Shown here piece by piece: positions 11,305 to 19,619 of a DNA stretch of 26,729 bases (position 1 is the first letter of the stretch; every line of letters begins with the position of its first letter). A program made the translations under genes and the position numbers. The stretch spans positions 1 to 26,729 of the forward strand of contig CBFDAH010000019.1 in the NCBI GenBank assembly GCA_965602785.1, given 5' to 3'. Below the pieces are notes generated by a model, which was not told where the DNA came from, did not search any database, and was given only the letters and a program-made list of their open reading frames with translations. The DNA comes from JBGSLA01 sp965602785 (GTDB lineage Bacteria > Desulfobacterota > Desulfobaccia > Desulfobaccales > 0-14-0-80-60-11).

Positions 11305-11982
11305 TTAGTGGGCGTGCTCCATGGACCCGGCAAAGTACATCATGGACAGCAGGGTGAAAATGAACGCCTGCACCGTGCTGGTGAACACCGCCAGGAACAT
11401 CATGGGAAGCGGCGCCAGGAACTGGCCGGCCAGAAGTAACAGAATGGCCAGAACCAGGTCTTCACCCATGATGTTGCCGAAGAGACGCAACGTCAGGGAG
11501 AGGACTCGGGCGGAGTGGCCGATGACCTCGATGGGGAAGAACAGCGGCGCCAGCCACGGGATGGGCCCCACGAAATGTTTGACGTATTTGAACCCGTGGT
11601 ACTTGATCCCCAAATAATGGGTGAAAATAAAGGTACACAGGGCCATGGACAACGGTGTGTTGATGTTGGCCGTGGGGGAGAAGAACCCCGGGATCAAACC
11701 CATCAGGTTGCAGAACAGAATAAAGACGAAAAGGGTTCCGATGAAGGGGAAGAAGCTGCGACCTTCTTCGCCGGTGATCTCCACCATGAACTCTTCCAGA
11801 CTACCAATGATTAGTTCAAAGACATTTTGAGCCCCTGCCGGCACAAGGCTGATGCTGCGGCTGGCCATGAATCCCAGACCCAGCAACATGAGCATAACCA
11901 GCCAGGTATAGGTGACATGGGGTGGAATATGCAGATTAAAAGCCCCGGTCAGCAAGTCAAGAAATAGAATGGGGTGTTCCAT
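11305..11982 (-). CDS. atpB: ATP synthase F0 subunit a, 225 aa
   Basis: Subunit a is the membrane stator with the two ion half-channels. The essential arginine is R166 in LSLTLRLFGNIMGEDLV (equivalent to E. coli R210), and Q205 in STVQAFIFTLLSMMYF corresponds to Q252. Five to six membrane helices are visible, e.g. at about 24-40, 79-100, 112-128, 170-190 and 195-217. The start ATG 11982 lies within the 3' end of atpI (26-base overlap), indicating translational coupling. atpE begins 47 bases after its stop. The length is on the short side of normal, as in many deltaproteobacterial a subunits. Confidence 0.95.
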   Translation of the reverse strand: MEHPILFLDLLTGAFNLHIPPHVTYTWLVMLMLLGLGFMASRSISLVPAGAQNVFELIIGSLEEFMVEITGEEGRSFFPFIGTLFVFILFCNLMGLIPGFFSPTANINTPLSMALCTFIFTHYLGIKYHGFKYVKHFVGPIPWLAPLFFPIEVIGHSARVLSLTLRLFGNIMGEDLVLAILLLLAGQFLAPLPMMFLAVFTSTVQAFIFTLLSMMYFAGSMEHAH

Positions 11983-12388
11983 GAGATGGATTGGCCTCCT
12001 TCTTCTTAAGCTTGATCACCTCAATGACGGCAACCACCATAAGGGTCAGGACGGTGGTGGAGAGCCCCACCACCAGCCCGATGACATTGATCCAGTCTTG
12101 GCGCAGAAGCACAAATAACACCACCAGCGCCACAAAAAACCGCAAAAGTTGGCGGGCGGCGAAAAATGCCTTGGACTGGCCCCGCTGGCCCTCCGGCAAC
12201 TCTGGGACCACTTCCAGCAAACCCTTGAGGTTGCGGTGGAGCCAGTGGAAGTTGACGACCACCAGCAAGCCTCCCACCAAAACACCCAGGGCAAACTGCT
12301 GCCCCTGCCAGAGATACCCCAGAATTACGAGTAGGGCCAGAATACTCCAGTTGGCCAGCTTCAGCGTGCGGGGGGAGAGAAGTTCCAC
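11957..12388 (-). CDS. atpI: AtpI-like ATP synthase assembly protein, 143 aa
   Basis: A small four-helix membrane protein of the ATP synthase I family. Two helices are near 13-28 and 32-50 (FALGVLVGGLLVVVNFHWLH), and two are near 82-98 and 100-124. AtpI proteins help assemble the c ring and are encoded at the head of F0 operons, as here. Translation begins at GTG 12388, preceded by gaggggc; the stop codon of the upstream atpZ gene ends seven bases before. Its own 3' end overlaps atpB by 26 bases. Sequence conservation in this family is low, so the call leans on topology and position. Confidence 0.8.
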   Translation of the reverse strand: MELLSPRTLKLANWSILALLVILGYLWQGQQFALGVLVGGLLVVVNFHWLHRNLKGLLEVVPELPEGQRGQSKAFFAARQLLRFFVALVVLFVLLRQDWINVIGLVVGLSTTVLTLMVVAVIEVIKLKKKEANPSHGTPHSIS

Positions 12389-12395
12389 TCGCCCC

Positions 12396-12620
12396 TCACT
12401 TCTCGTACTTCTTGCCCATGATATACAGGTTGCGGAAGCCGGCGATGATGCCCAGGATCAAGCCGATATAGAACCAGTAGGTCTTCCCGGTGTATTCCAC
12501 CATGAGATAGCCCAGGCCGCCACCGATGACAATGGCCAGGACCAATGACATTCCGATGGCAGAGGCTTTGTAGCCTCCCGACATGAGCTCTTTTAAAAAC
12601 TTTTTGGTGTCTTCTTTCAA
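12396..12620 (-). CDS. atpZ: AtpZ/AtpQ-like small F0-associated membrane protein, 74 aa
   Basis: The two-helix hairpin (about 20-40 GMSLVLAIVIGGGLGYLMVE and 48-66 WFYIGLILGIIAGFRNLYI) is typical of the AtpZ/AtpQ family found upstream of atpI and linked to ATP synthase assembly or Mg/Ca handling. GGGLGY and GIIAGFRNLY are family landmarks. The frame opens with TTG at 12620; an internal ATG (12587, before SGGYKAS) would give a 63-residue protein that still keeps both helices. Neither start has a strong ribosome binding site. It is the first gene of the F0 operon, seven bases before atpI, below a predicted promoter at 12674-12702. Confidence 0.8.
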   Translation of the reverse strand: MKEDTKKFLKELMSGGYKASAIGMSLVLAIVIGGGLGYLMVEYTGKTYWFYIGLILGIIAGFRNLYIMGKKYEK

Positions 12621-12673
12621 ATTAGCCTGAAATCTTCCCCGGGAGAGACTAAATGATTCTTTTCACATGTGCC

Positions 12674-12702
12674 TAACTATCACAGGCATACCCCCAAGTC
12701 AA
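12674..12702 (-). promoter_or_regulatory. Candidate promoter of the atpZIBE operon
   Basis: On the - strand TTGACT (12697-12702) is followed after 17 bases by TAGTTA (12674-12679), preceded by TGA as an extended -10 element. The -10 itself is weak. TGTG-N9-CACA overlaps this region (12667-12683) and loosely resembles a Rex box, but its spacer is one base too long. Confidence 0.4.
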
Positions 12703-12726
12703 TCTTTTTCACCATCTCCCCGACAA

Positions 12727-12750
12727 GAAAAATTCCAGGCCGGAAGGCCT
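12727..12750 (-). terminator. Small hairpin with T-run, possible terminator of the histidine kinase
   Basis: The 12621-13008 gap has no supported gene. Within it aggcc (12737-12741) and ggcct (12746-12750) pair around GGAA. On the - strand a TTTTT run follows two to four bases after the stem. It would end transcripts from the histidine kinase before the atp promoter, about 260 bases past that gene's stop. The rest of the gap shows nothing recognisable. Confidence 0.35.
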
Positions 12751-13008
12751 TATCATTTCTACACCGGGGGAACCGCCAAGTGTTGCCTGCCGGTAGTGCA
12801 GCCGCAGATCAAAGAGGAAACCAGCGGTTCGTTTTGTGCTTTTTTTCATTAAACTTTTCCCGCTATCTGCGGCGACCCAGCCCTGCCCCGGAGGAAGATG
12901 ACATTCCGGAAAATCATGGCCTAAAGGCGGCCTCAAGGTGACAGGTGCTGGCCGGCAGCCTCACCGCAGCGCGCTTTTAGGGGAGCGTCCCTGGGACCCA
13001 AAGGCTCA

Positions 13009-15471
13009 TCAAGAGGCCTGCTTATCCCGGGCCTCAATGAATACGGGGAGTTCAATGACGAAGGTGGTGCCCTCCGAGTCTGTCTTTTCCACGAAAATGC
13101 GGCCCATGTGTTTCTCGATGATGCCGTAACTGATGGAGAGGCCCAGGCCCACCCCCTTGCCCACTCCCTTGGTAGTGAAAAAGGGGTCGAAGAGACGCCC
13201 CAGGAGGCCGGTGGGGATGCCGGGACCCGTATCCGTGAAGGCTATGCGGATCCGATTGCCCCCTGGGTGCAGGTAGGTGGACACTGCCAGGCGCCCCATG
13301 CCGTCCATGGCCTCGCTGCTGTTCATCAGAAGGTTGATGAACACCTGCTCCAGCCGGTTTTTGTCCCCCAGCACCAGGGGAAGATCGGGGGTGAAGTCCT
13401 GGACCAGGTCAATATGTTGGAAGCTAAGATGATCGCCCACCAGAGAAATGACTTCCCCCAGGACGCTATTGACGTTCAGGGGAATCATGCGGGAGGGCAT
13501 GTGGCGGGAGAACTCCAACAGCCCCTGGACGATTTCCTTACACCGGGCAGCCTCTTTGACGATTTTTTCCACCTGGCCCCGTTCCGGGCGCTCAGGCTCC
13601 AGGTCCTCGAGGAGTAAATAGCTCAAGACCGTGATGGACCCCAGGGGGTTGTTCATTTCGTGGGCTACCCCGGCGGCCAGTTGCCCCAGAGAGGCCAGTT
13701 TGTCGGTGCGGGCCAGGTGCTCCTCCAGGTGCTTTTTGTGAGTGATGTTCCGGATGTGGGTCTGGCTCGCCGGCTGGCCGTCATACGTGGTGGGGAAGGA
13801 AATCACCTCCAGGTCGAACTTGCGGCCGTCCTGGCGTATCCCCTTCATTTCAAAGACCCGGGGGCGGGAGGCGCCCCGCAGCAGGTGGGCCAGACGCCGG
13901 GGCGCGGCCTGCTGGTAGGGCAGTTCAATGAACTCCGCCAGATGACGGCCCAACATGTCTTGGGGCTGGTCATAGCCGAACATATCCAGGCAGGCCTGGT
14001 TAACATAGAATAATTTCAGGTCCCGGTGCAGCACGATGCCGTCCAGGGAGGCTTCCACCAGGGTACGGAATTTTTCCTCGGAGTATTTGAGCTCATGGGC
14101 CAACTGTTCCCGCTCGGTGACGTCCACGATGGCCTGCACCGCTCCCTGGATCTGGCCCTGCTCGTCATAGATGAGGGAGGAGGTATTATAAAAATAGCGC
14201 TCAGAGCCGCGAAAATCAGGGAAGTACTCATACGCTTCGAAGGCCACCGGCAAGTTGGGGGACCGCTTCAAATTCTTGGTCCCATAAAAGGTTTCCAGGG
14301 CCTTGAAGTTCTGCTCCACCACCAGAGAAGCCATGGAAGGCCCCTCGTGGGAGTAGAAGGGCAGCCAGTCACGGTGGCTTCCCACCATCTCCGTCCGGGA
14401 GAGGCCGGTGAGCTTTTCGCAGGACTGATTCCAGTAAAGGATGCGGTGTTGGCGATCAATGACGAAGGTGGGAATGGGCAGACCCTCCAGGATGCCTTCG
14501 GTGGTCTTCTTTTCCCGGAGAATCTCCAGATCGCTTCGTTTACGCTCGGTGATGTCCTTGACGATGCCTTCATAGCCCGCGACCCGGCCTTCCCGGTCCC
14601 GGCGAACGATGCCGGTGAGGAGGACCGGCATCCGGCCCCCGTCCGCTTGCTTCAGGTTGACTTCCAGATCCCGGACGTAGCCCTCCTGCTCCACCTGGGC
14701 CTGGAAAGCCTCCCATTCCTGAGGATCACGAAAGATGTCCTGGAGATTGGGCAATAAGGCCCCCTGGGCCTCCGGGGGCAGGCGAAGGAGGGTCAGTCCG
14801 GCGGGGTTCAGGTCCAGAAGCTGGCCGGTGGCGTCGGTGATGAAGATCATGTCCAGGGAGCCTTGGAAGATGCGGCGGTAGCGCCGCTCGGAGCGCCGCA
14901 GGTGGTGGTAGAGCCGGGCGTTGGCGATGGCCAGGCCGATCTGGTTGCCTAAAATGGTGTAAAAATACGGCGGATAGGGTTGGAAGGCGCCGGGGCCCGT
15001 GGCCGCCAGGTTGAGAAAGCCGTTCACTTCTTCCCGGTATTTCAAGGGGATGCTCACCACTGATCGGAATCGCGGGTCGTGGCGGATGGCCTCGGAAAAC
15101 GTGGAGGTGGCCAGGCGCGGGTCCTTGTCGATGTCCAGGATGACCAGGGGCTGGGTGGTCCGGGAGAGGTAGGGGCCAATCATCTTCTCCAGCTCTCCTG
15201 TGCCGGTCCAGTCCAGATAATCCATCTGAAAGCCCCGGGCTGCCACCGAGGTGAGGCGTTGCCGCTCAGGGTCCCACAGGAGGAGAAGCCCAGCTTCGAT
15301 CTCGAAAAAGTCCAGAACCGCCTCCAGAGCTAAATGGGCAATCTCCTGGAGATCCAGAGTATGGGCCGTGATGGTGGCGATTTCATTGAACAGGCAGATT
15401 TCCCGGCAGTGTTCCTGGGCCATGGACTCCAGGCATTCGTTATCTAAGGGACGGGCCAACGTGTCAGCCAT
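13009..15471 (-). CDS. Multi-sensor histidine kinase (GAF-PAS-PAS-PAS-HisKA-HATPase), 820 aa
   Basis: A GAF domain covers about 30-190. Three PAS domains follow at about 195-310 (ending EGIVKDITER), 325-455 (ending QAIVDVTERE) and 460-585 (ending THIRNITHKK). The kinase core has the H-box LGQLAAGVAHEMNNPLGSI with phosphoacceptor H604, the N-box INLLMNSSEAM (N713, N717), G1 DTGPGIP (D747), the F-box LFDPFFTTK and G2 GVGLGLSISYGI. No membrane helix or signal peptide is seen, so it is a soluble, cytosolic sensor; the ligand is unknown. Start ATG 15471 has gaggaggt seven bases upstream. No response regulator gene is adjacent, so it is an orphan kinase as far as this window shows. It lies 378 bases downstream of gmk on the same strand. 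Confidence 0.95.
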   Translation of the reverse strand: MADTLARPLDNECLESMAQEHCREICLFNEIATITAHTLDLQEIAHLALEAVLDFFEIEAGLLLLWDPERQRLTSVAARGFQMDYLDWTGTGELEKMIGPYLSRTTQPLVILDIDKDPRLATSTFSEAIRHDPRFRSVVSIPLKYREEVNGFLNLAATGPGAFQPYPPYFYTILGNQIGLAIANARLYHHLRRSERRYRRIFQGSLDMIFITDATGQLLDLNPAGLTLLRLPPEAQGALLPNLQDIFRDPQEWEAFQAQVEQEGYVRDLEVNLKQADGGRMPVLLTGIVRRDREGRVAGYEGIVKDITERKRSDLEILREKKTTEGILEGLPIPTFVIDRQHRILYWNQSCEKLTGLSRTEMVGSHRDWLPFYSHEGPSMASLVVEQNFKALETFYGTKNLKRSPNLPVAFEAYEYFPDFRGSERYFYNTSSLIYDEQGQIQGAVQAIVDVTEREQLAHELKYSEEKFRTLVEASLDGIVLHRDLKLFYVNQACLDMFGYDQPQDMLGRHLAEFIELPYQQAAPRRLAHLLRGASRPRVFEMKGIRQDGRKFDLEVISFPTTYDGQPASQTHIRNITHKKHLEEHLARTDKLASLGQLAAGVAHEMNNPLGSITVLSYLLLEDLEPERPERGQVEKIVKEAARCKEIVQGLLEFSRHMPSRMIPLNVNSVLGEVISLVGDHLSFQHIDLVQDFTPDLPLVLGDKNRLEQVFINLLMNSSEAMDGMGRLAVSTYLHPGGNRIRIAFTDTGPGIPTGLLGRLFDPFFTTKGVGKGVGLGLSISYGIIEKHMGRIFVEKTDSEGTTFVIELPVFIEARDKQAS

Positions 15472-15849
15472 GAGGAGACCTCCTCTTGGGCGGGGGTGCG
15501 GGTGGAAAAATTTCAGATTGACGCGAAATTGTTTCCCCCTTCTTCCAAACCCCTCCCACCAGGGCAGGGGGAGTTATCGTCTCAAACTTGTTTAAAAATT
15601 TTCTGAAACCAAACATTAGCAGGAAAACGTTCTTGGCCTAACAATCATGGGAACATCCGCCTCCTCAGGTTGGCATTCCCACCAGGTCGTTGCCGGGCTG
15701 AGCTTTGCCTGGCAGAGAGGCGGCAATTTCTCCCCGGCTTACCAGGTGTGGCTTGGCACCCGGGCCCTTCAGGCAATTAAGGAAATAAACCTTGTATTAC
15801 TTTCATCATACCAGACTTGCCAGGGGAAAAAAACGTCAGGCAGGGTGGC
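15472..15849. other. Spacer between gmk and the histidine kinase
   Basis: No supported gene lies in these 378 bases. Near 15548-15571 a C-rich then G-rich tract (cccctcccacc, then cagggggag) could form a weak stem. On the - strand there is a -10-like TATGAT near 15807-15812 without a convincing -35 box. No strong terminator for gmk was found. The kinase ribosome binding site lies at the left edge. Confidence 0.4.
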
Positions 15850-16452
15850 TCAGCAACCGAAGCGCTGGGCCAAGCTGGGCCAGAGGCGGGTGGTGCGGCA
15901 GCGGTTGGCGATTACGATGGCTTGCAGCTTTGTCAGGGCGGTCTCGAGCTCGTCGTTGACCACCAGGAAATCATACCAGTGAGCCTCCTCCAGTTCATGC
16001 TGTCCCTGGGCCAGGCGTCTGGCCAGTTCCTCGGAGCTCAACTCCCCCCGGTCCCGGAGGCGCTGCTCCAGGACTTCCAGGCTGGGGGGCAGGACAAAGA
16101 TGAACGTAGCGCCAGGAAAAGTCTTTTTCAGGGCTTTGGCCCCCCGAACGTCTATGTCGAAGACCACGCCGAACCCCTCAGCCAGGCTCTGGGTCACGTA
16201 GTCCCGGGAACTGCCGTAGAAATAGCCGAACTGCTCCACCCACTCCAGGAGGGCACCCTGGTCCCTGAGACGGTAAAACTCCTCGGGGGTGACGAAAAAA
16301 TACTCCCGGCCGGAGGACTCCTGGGAGCGGGGCGGACGGGTGGTATAGGAGATGGAAAAGCGTAAACCGGGGACAGAGTCCAAAAGCCGCTTGAGGAGAG
16401 TGCTCTTACCCGCCCCGGAAGGTGCGCTAACGATGAAGATCTCCTCCGGCAC
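15850..16452 (-). CDS. gmk: Guanylate kinase, 200 aa
   Basis: Converts GMP and ATP to GDP and ADP in the cytosol. The P-loop APSGAGKST is at residues 10-18, followed by the GMP-binding segment SISYTTRPPR near 33-42, and GREYFFVT near 48-55. YGSSRDYV, DIDVRGAKALK and FIFVLPPS are further family landmarks, and the length of 200 is typical. The C-terminal tail (NRCRTTRLWPSLAQRFGC) is a slight extension. Translation starts at GTG 16452, directly abutting the TAG of remA, which indicates coupled translation. It is the last gene of DUF4416-yicC-remA-gmk. Confidence 0.96.
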   Translation of the reverse strand: MPEEIFIVSAPSGAGKSTLLKRLLDSVPGLRFSISYTTRPPRSQESSGREYFFVTPEEFYRLRDQGALLEWVEQFGYFYGSSRDYVTQSLAEGFGVVFDIDVRGAKALKKTFPGATFIFVLPPSLEVLEQRLRDRGELSSEELARRLAQGQHELEEAHWYDFLVVNDELETALTKLQAIVIANRCRTTRLWPSLAQRFGC

Positions 16453-16734
16453 CTAACCCTCTCTGAGGTCCGCCTCGGCCCGGGGAGGCCCGTGATTGCC
16501 GCTTAAGCGCTGGGAAAGGGTATCGGTATGCACCGCCGACAGGATAATGTGGTTACTGTCTGTGACGATGATGGACCGGGTCTTACGGCCATGGGTGGCG
16601 TCAACCAGACGTTGGGTCTGGCGCGCCTCCTCCCGCAGGCGTTTACTGGGTGACGAATGGGGCATGATCACCGCCACCACCCGATTACAGACCACGGTAT
16701 TGCCAAAACCTATATTGATCAAGCGACCATCCAT
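16453..16734 (-). CDS. remA: RemA-like protein (DUF370), 93 aa
   Basis: The core LINIGFGNTVVCNRVVAVIMPHSSPSKRL-type N-terminus and GRKTRSIIVTDSNHIILSA match the RemA/DUF370 family. In Bacillus subtilis RemA is a ring-forming DNA-binding activator of matrix genes; outside Firmicutes its role is little known. It is commonly encoded just upstream of gmk, as here. A C-terminal extension of about 18 residues (NHGPPRAEADLREG) is disordered-looking. The start is ATG 16734, 18 bases after the yicC stop, with gggga upstream; the stop touches the gmk start. Confidence 0.88.
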   Translation of the reverse strand: MDGRLINIGFGNTVVCNRVVAVIMPHSSPSKRLREEARQTQRLVDATHGRKTRSIIVTDSNHIILSAVHTDTLSQRLSGNHGPPRAEADLREG

Positions 16735-16752
16735 ACATCCCCCTGGTATTCC

Positions 16753-17637
16753 TCATTCCACATTCTGCACCTGCTCCCGGAGGCGCTCAATATGACCCTT
16801 GATGGCCAGGACCGCCTGGGCGATGTCCAGATCGCCGGCTTTGACCCCGATGGTGTTGGTCTCCCGAAGCATTTCCTGCAGCATAAATTCGAGTTTGCGG
16901 CCCACGGGCCCGGGGCCGGCCAGGGCCTCGTGAAACTGGGTCACGTGACTTTCCAGACGGGCCAATTCCTCACGGATATCCTTGCGTTCCGCCAGAATAG
17001 CCACCTCCTGAGCGAGGCGGCCTTCGTCCACGGGAACGACCTCGGCCAGAAGATCCTCCAACCGGGTTTTCAGCTTCTCCAGCCAGAGGCCAGGTAAAAG
17101 TTCAGCTTGAGCCTGGATGCGATGGAGTTCCTGTCGGCTCAGGTCCAGGTGACCCAGCATCTCTTCGGCCAGGGCAGCTCCCTCATTGCCCCGCATGACC
17201 TCAAGGGCATCCAGGGCCTGGGCCAATGCCTGGGAAATGGCCCCCCAGATCTCCTCGATGTCCTGGGCCTGCCGTTCCCTGGCTACTATGAGATCAGCAA
17301 AGTGGAGCAGGTGCCTGAGACGCAGAGGCTCCGGCTCCGGCAGGGCTGCCGCCAACTCGGTGAACAGCCCCCGGACCTCCGCCACCATGCTGTCGTCTAA
17401 CCGCAGCGTCATCGGACGTTCGACCCGGCCCTCCCAACTAAGCTGGAAATCCACCCGCCCCCTGGCCAGGCGGCTCTTGATGAGCTTGCGGATCCGGTCC
17501 TCCAGGGCCCAGAGGTGCCGGGGCAAATTGGGGGATACCTCCAGAAAGCGGTGGTTGACGCTTTTCAGCTCTACCACCCACTTCAGGCCCCCAGCTTCCA
17601 CCTCTCCCCGGCCGTAACCGGTCATGCTCTTGATCAT
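16753..17637 (-). CDS. yicC: YicC/YloC-family endoribonuclease, 294 aa
   Basis: The N-terminus MIKSMTGYGRGE and SVNHRFLEVSPNLPR are the signature of the YicC N domain; the C-terminus EMLRETNTIGVKAGDLDIAQ ... IKGHIERLREQVQNVE is the DUF1732 signature. E. coli YicC has been described as an endoribonuclease acting on small RNA; the same activity is inferred here. A frame extends upstream to 17664, but ATG 17637 is the family start and overlaps the TGA of the preceding DUF4416 gene by four bases (ATGA), so coupling is likely. The length matches the family (about 290). Confidence 0.93.
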   Translation of the reverse strand: MIKSMTGYGRGEVEAGGLKWVVELKSVNHRFLEVSPNLPRHLWALEDRIRKLIKSRLARGRVDFQLSWEGRVERPMTLRLDDSMVAEVRGLFTELAAALPEPEPLRLRHLLHFADLIVARERQAQDIEEIWGAISQALAQALDALEVMRGNEGAALAEEMLGHLDLSRQELHRIQAQAELLPGLWLEKLKTRLEDLLAEVVPVDEGRLAQEVAILAERKDIREELARLESHVTQFHEALAGPGPVGRKLEFMLQEMLRETNTIGVKAGDLDIAQAVLAIKGHIERLREQVQNVE

Positions 17638-18170
17638 CGTTTGGCCAATTGCTTGAGTTGCCACAAGTATTTCTGGCGCACCAGGGTCAACAGTTCTGGC
17701 AAGCTTCCCTGAGCGTAGTCGAGGTAGGTCCAGGGTAGGGCTTGAAACTTACCCTGTTCATACAACAGGGTAAGGTCCCCATAGACTTCCTGGTTCAGAT
17801 AAATACGGTGAGCGTAGTTCTTGCCAGTGGCCAGAACCAGCCGTTCCCTGGCCACGTAGCCGGGGTCCAGATTCACCAGGCGGCGGCCCCCCAGAGAAAA
17901 GCGTTCCTCCAAGAAGGTGGCGAAGATTTTCCAGTCAGGCAGGTGAGCCGGACTAGCCAAGTGGAGAAAGGACACCAGGCGCCGCCCAAGGGCCTCGCCC
18001 ATTTCCCGGGCGTAGTAGTTGGTGATGGTGAAGGGCCAGAGGGGCCCCACCAGATCCACCGGGCCGAAGTAACCCGCCAGGCGTCTCAGTAATGGCTCGG
18101 TGAGGTCATCCCGGGCCAGAATCAGGCTCGCCACCGGCTTCACCGCCAGGGGCATCCCCGGGGTACTCAT
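17634..18170 (-). CDS. DUF4416-family protein, 178 aa
   Basis: The sequence has the DUF4416 landmarks: LILARDDLTEPLLRRLAGYFGPVDL at the N-terminus, WPFTITNYYAREMG, RRLVSFLHLA, RRLVNLDPGYVARERLVLATGK, and PWTYLDYAQ near the end. Function is unknown; the family is found mainly in Deltaproteobacteria and related anaerobes. The frame is open to 18350, but ATG 18170 (before STPGMPLAVKP) gives the family's usual length and has ggaga five bases upstream. It is the first gene of the yicC-remA-gmk group and overlaps yicC by four bases. Confidence 0.85.
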   Translation of the reverse strand: MSTPGMPLAVKPVASLILARDDLTEPLLRRLAGYFGPVDLVGPLWPFTITNYYAREMGEALGRRLVSFLHLASPAHLPDWKIFATFLEERFSLGGRRLVNLDPGYVARERLVLATGKNYAHRIYLNQEVYGDLTLLYEQGKFQALPWTYLDYAQGSLPELLTLVRQKYLWQLKQLAKR

Positions 18171-18559
18171 CGCCGTCTCCAATAGCGTTTGTATCTTAGG
18201 AGACCCAGACCGAGAAAGCAATGAAAAAATCATGTGAAAAGTAGCACAGTGGCGGGTCTCCCGTTGTCTAGAAAGGAACGGGAGAGGCCTTGTTCCAAAC
18301 AAGTGGTTTAATTCCTCTCGGTTAAGTTCGGAACGTGCCGGCCAGGCCAATGAAAAGGTTTTTTTTATAGAGAGAACCTAACTTGACCGGATGCAGCTTC
18401 CCAGGAAACTTAAAATTGTGGCTGGTGACTCCGGATCATTCTGGACGCCGGGGTTCAGTTTCCTTCACGCCTTCAGCACTTGCGTCTTGCTCCCGGAGTG
18501 GATATGCTGTCAAATAGTGGGGGATTGTCGAGACATCACAACAAAGGTTGACAGTACCT
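18171..18559. promoter_or_regulatory. Divergent intergenic region between the DUF4416 operon and hypA-queE-queC
   Basis: This 389-base spacer must hold promoters for both directions. For hypA (+), TTGCTC (18487-18492), 17 bases and TCAAAT (18510-18515) is a modest candidate. For the - strand operon, TATAAA (about 18363-18368) is -10-like but has no good -35 box. No preQ1 riboswitch pattern was recognised before the queuosine genes. An ORF running into this region from DUF4416 has no ribosome binding site or conserved sequence. Confidence 0.4.
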
Positions 18560-18949
18560 ATGCACGAATACTCTTTGATGGAAGAAATCATCAAGGCCAT
18601 TTTAGAGCGGCTAAATCAAGAAGGGGACTCCACCCCGGTGGCGGAAGTGGTTCTGAAGCTGGGCGTTCTGGATATCCACTCCGAAGCTGCGGCCCGCCAG
18701 GCTTTTGAAATCCTGGCCCAGGGAACCCCCTTGCAGAATTCCCGACTCACCCTGACGGTCACCCCCGTCATGCGGGAGTGTTCCAGCTGCCATTGTATCG
18801 CGCCCTTTCCAGTGGACGAGCACACCCACGCGCACGAGCTTCTTCCGGCAGTGAGCTGCCCGGTGTGCGGCAATCTGGCCCGCCTTACCGGAGGCCAGGG
18901 GGTGGAGTCCATCGAGCTGGTCTTCGAGGATGAAGGCCCCTTGTGTTAA
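18560..18949 (+). CDS. hypA: Hydrogenase/urease nickel incorporation protein HypA, 129 aa
   Basis: HypA delivers nickel during [NiFe]-hydrogenase maturation. The N-terminal nickel ligand motif M1-H2-E3 (MHEYSLMEEI) is intact. The zinc site has two CxxC pairs, C74-x-x-C77 and C100-x-x-C103, plus an extra C79. Between the pairs lies a His-rich segment (DEHTHAHE, residues 86-93) longer than usual, which could bind metal. The frame could begin at ATG 18548, but only ATG 18560 puts His at position 2 as the family requires. No hypB or hydrogenase genes are in the window; the gene is followed 28 bases later by queE, so it appears to share an operon with deazaguanine genes. Confidence 0.92.
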   Translation: MHEYSLMEEIIKAILERLNQEGDSTPVAEVVLKLGVLDIHSEAAARQAFEILAQGTPLQNSRLTLTVTPVMRECSSCHCIAPFPVDEHTHAHELLPAVSCPVCGNLARLTGGQGVESIELVFEDEGPLC

Positions 18950-18977
18950 GTTTTTAGCGCCACCTTCTCAGCGTCCC

Positions 18978-19619
18978 ATGCACCTCATCGTCTGGGAGAC
19001 CTTCACCAGCCTTTTAGGGGAAAGCACCCTGGCTGGTCTGCCGGCCTTTTTCATCCGGCTGGCCCGCTGCAACTTGCGCTGCCACTGGTGCGATACTACC
19101 TACGCTTATGAAGGCGGGGAAGAGACCTCATTAGAATCACTGGTGCAAGCCGCCATGGAGTCTCCCACCCGCCTGGTGCTGGTCACCGGCGGTGAGCCCC
19201 TCCTGCAAGAAGCCACCCCCCTGCTCCTTAGCAGGCTCATCGAGGCCGGGCTGGAAGTCCTCCTGGAGACCAACGGTTCCCTGCCCATTCAGGGATTGGA
19301 CCCCAGGGTGCGCCGCATCGTGGACATAAAATGCCCGGGGAGTGGCATGAGCGGCGAAAACCTCTGGACCAACCTGGAGGTCTTGTCCCCCCGGGATGAG
19401 GTGAAGTTTGTCATCGCCCACCGGGACGATTTCACCTATGCCCTAAAGGTGACTGACCGTCATGGTTTGGCAGGCCGCCTGCCGGTGCTCATTTCCCCGG
19501 TATTCGGGACCGTGCCCCTGACCGAGGTGGCTACCTGGATTCTTCAAAGCCGGCTCCCCCTCCGTCTCAACCTTCAGCTTCACAAATACATCTGGGGACC
19601 GGAGGCCCAAGGCGTATGA
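18978..19619 (+). CDS. queE: 7-carboxy-7-deazaguanine synthase (QueE), radical SAM
   Basis: QueE converts 6-carboxytetrahydropterin to 7-carboxy-7-deazaguanine in the preQ0/queuosine pathway. The radical SAM cluster motif is C31-x3-C35-x2-C38 (CNLRCHWCDT), preceded by the family's substrate segment (here LLGESTLAGLPAFFIRLA, where QGEG is more usual). VTGGEPLLQ is the GGE motif for SAM binding, and LLETNGS and DIKCPGSGM follow. Start ATG 18978 fits the family N-terminus (MHLIVWETFTSLLGES). An alternative ATG at 18930 would overlap hypA by 20 bases and add 16 residues. The stop overlaps the queC start by four bases (ATGA). Confidence 0.93.
   Translation: MHLIVWETFTSLLGESTLAGLPAFFIRLARCNLRCHWCDTTYAYEGGEETSLESLVQAAMESPTRLVLVTGGEPLLQEATPLLLSRLIEAGLEVLLETNGSLPIQGLDPRVRRIVDIKCPGSGMSGENLWTNLEVLSPRDEVKFVIAHRDDFTYALKVTDRHGLAGRLPVLISPVFGTVPLTEVATWILQSRLPLRLNLQLHKYIWGPEAQGV

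Noticed and set aside
12709..12936. 75-aa - strand frame between the kinase and atpZ
   Set aside because: Spans a hairpin and has no ribosome binding site or conserved motif.
14026..14757. 243-aa + strand frame
   Set aside because: Antisense to the histidine kinase PAS region; composition is that of a shadow.
18171..18350. 60-residue N-terminal extension of the DUF4416 protein
   Set aside because: The extension does not resemble the family, whereas ATG 18170 gives the usual length and has a ribosome binding site.
18360..18560. preQ1 riboswitch before the queuosine genes
   Set aside because: The characteristic C-rich loop and A-rich tail were not found; only a partial purine match was seen.
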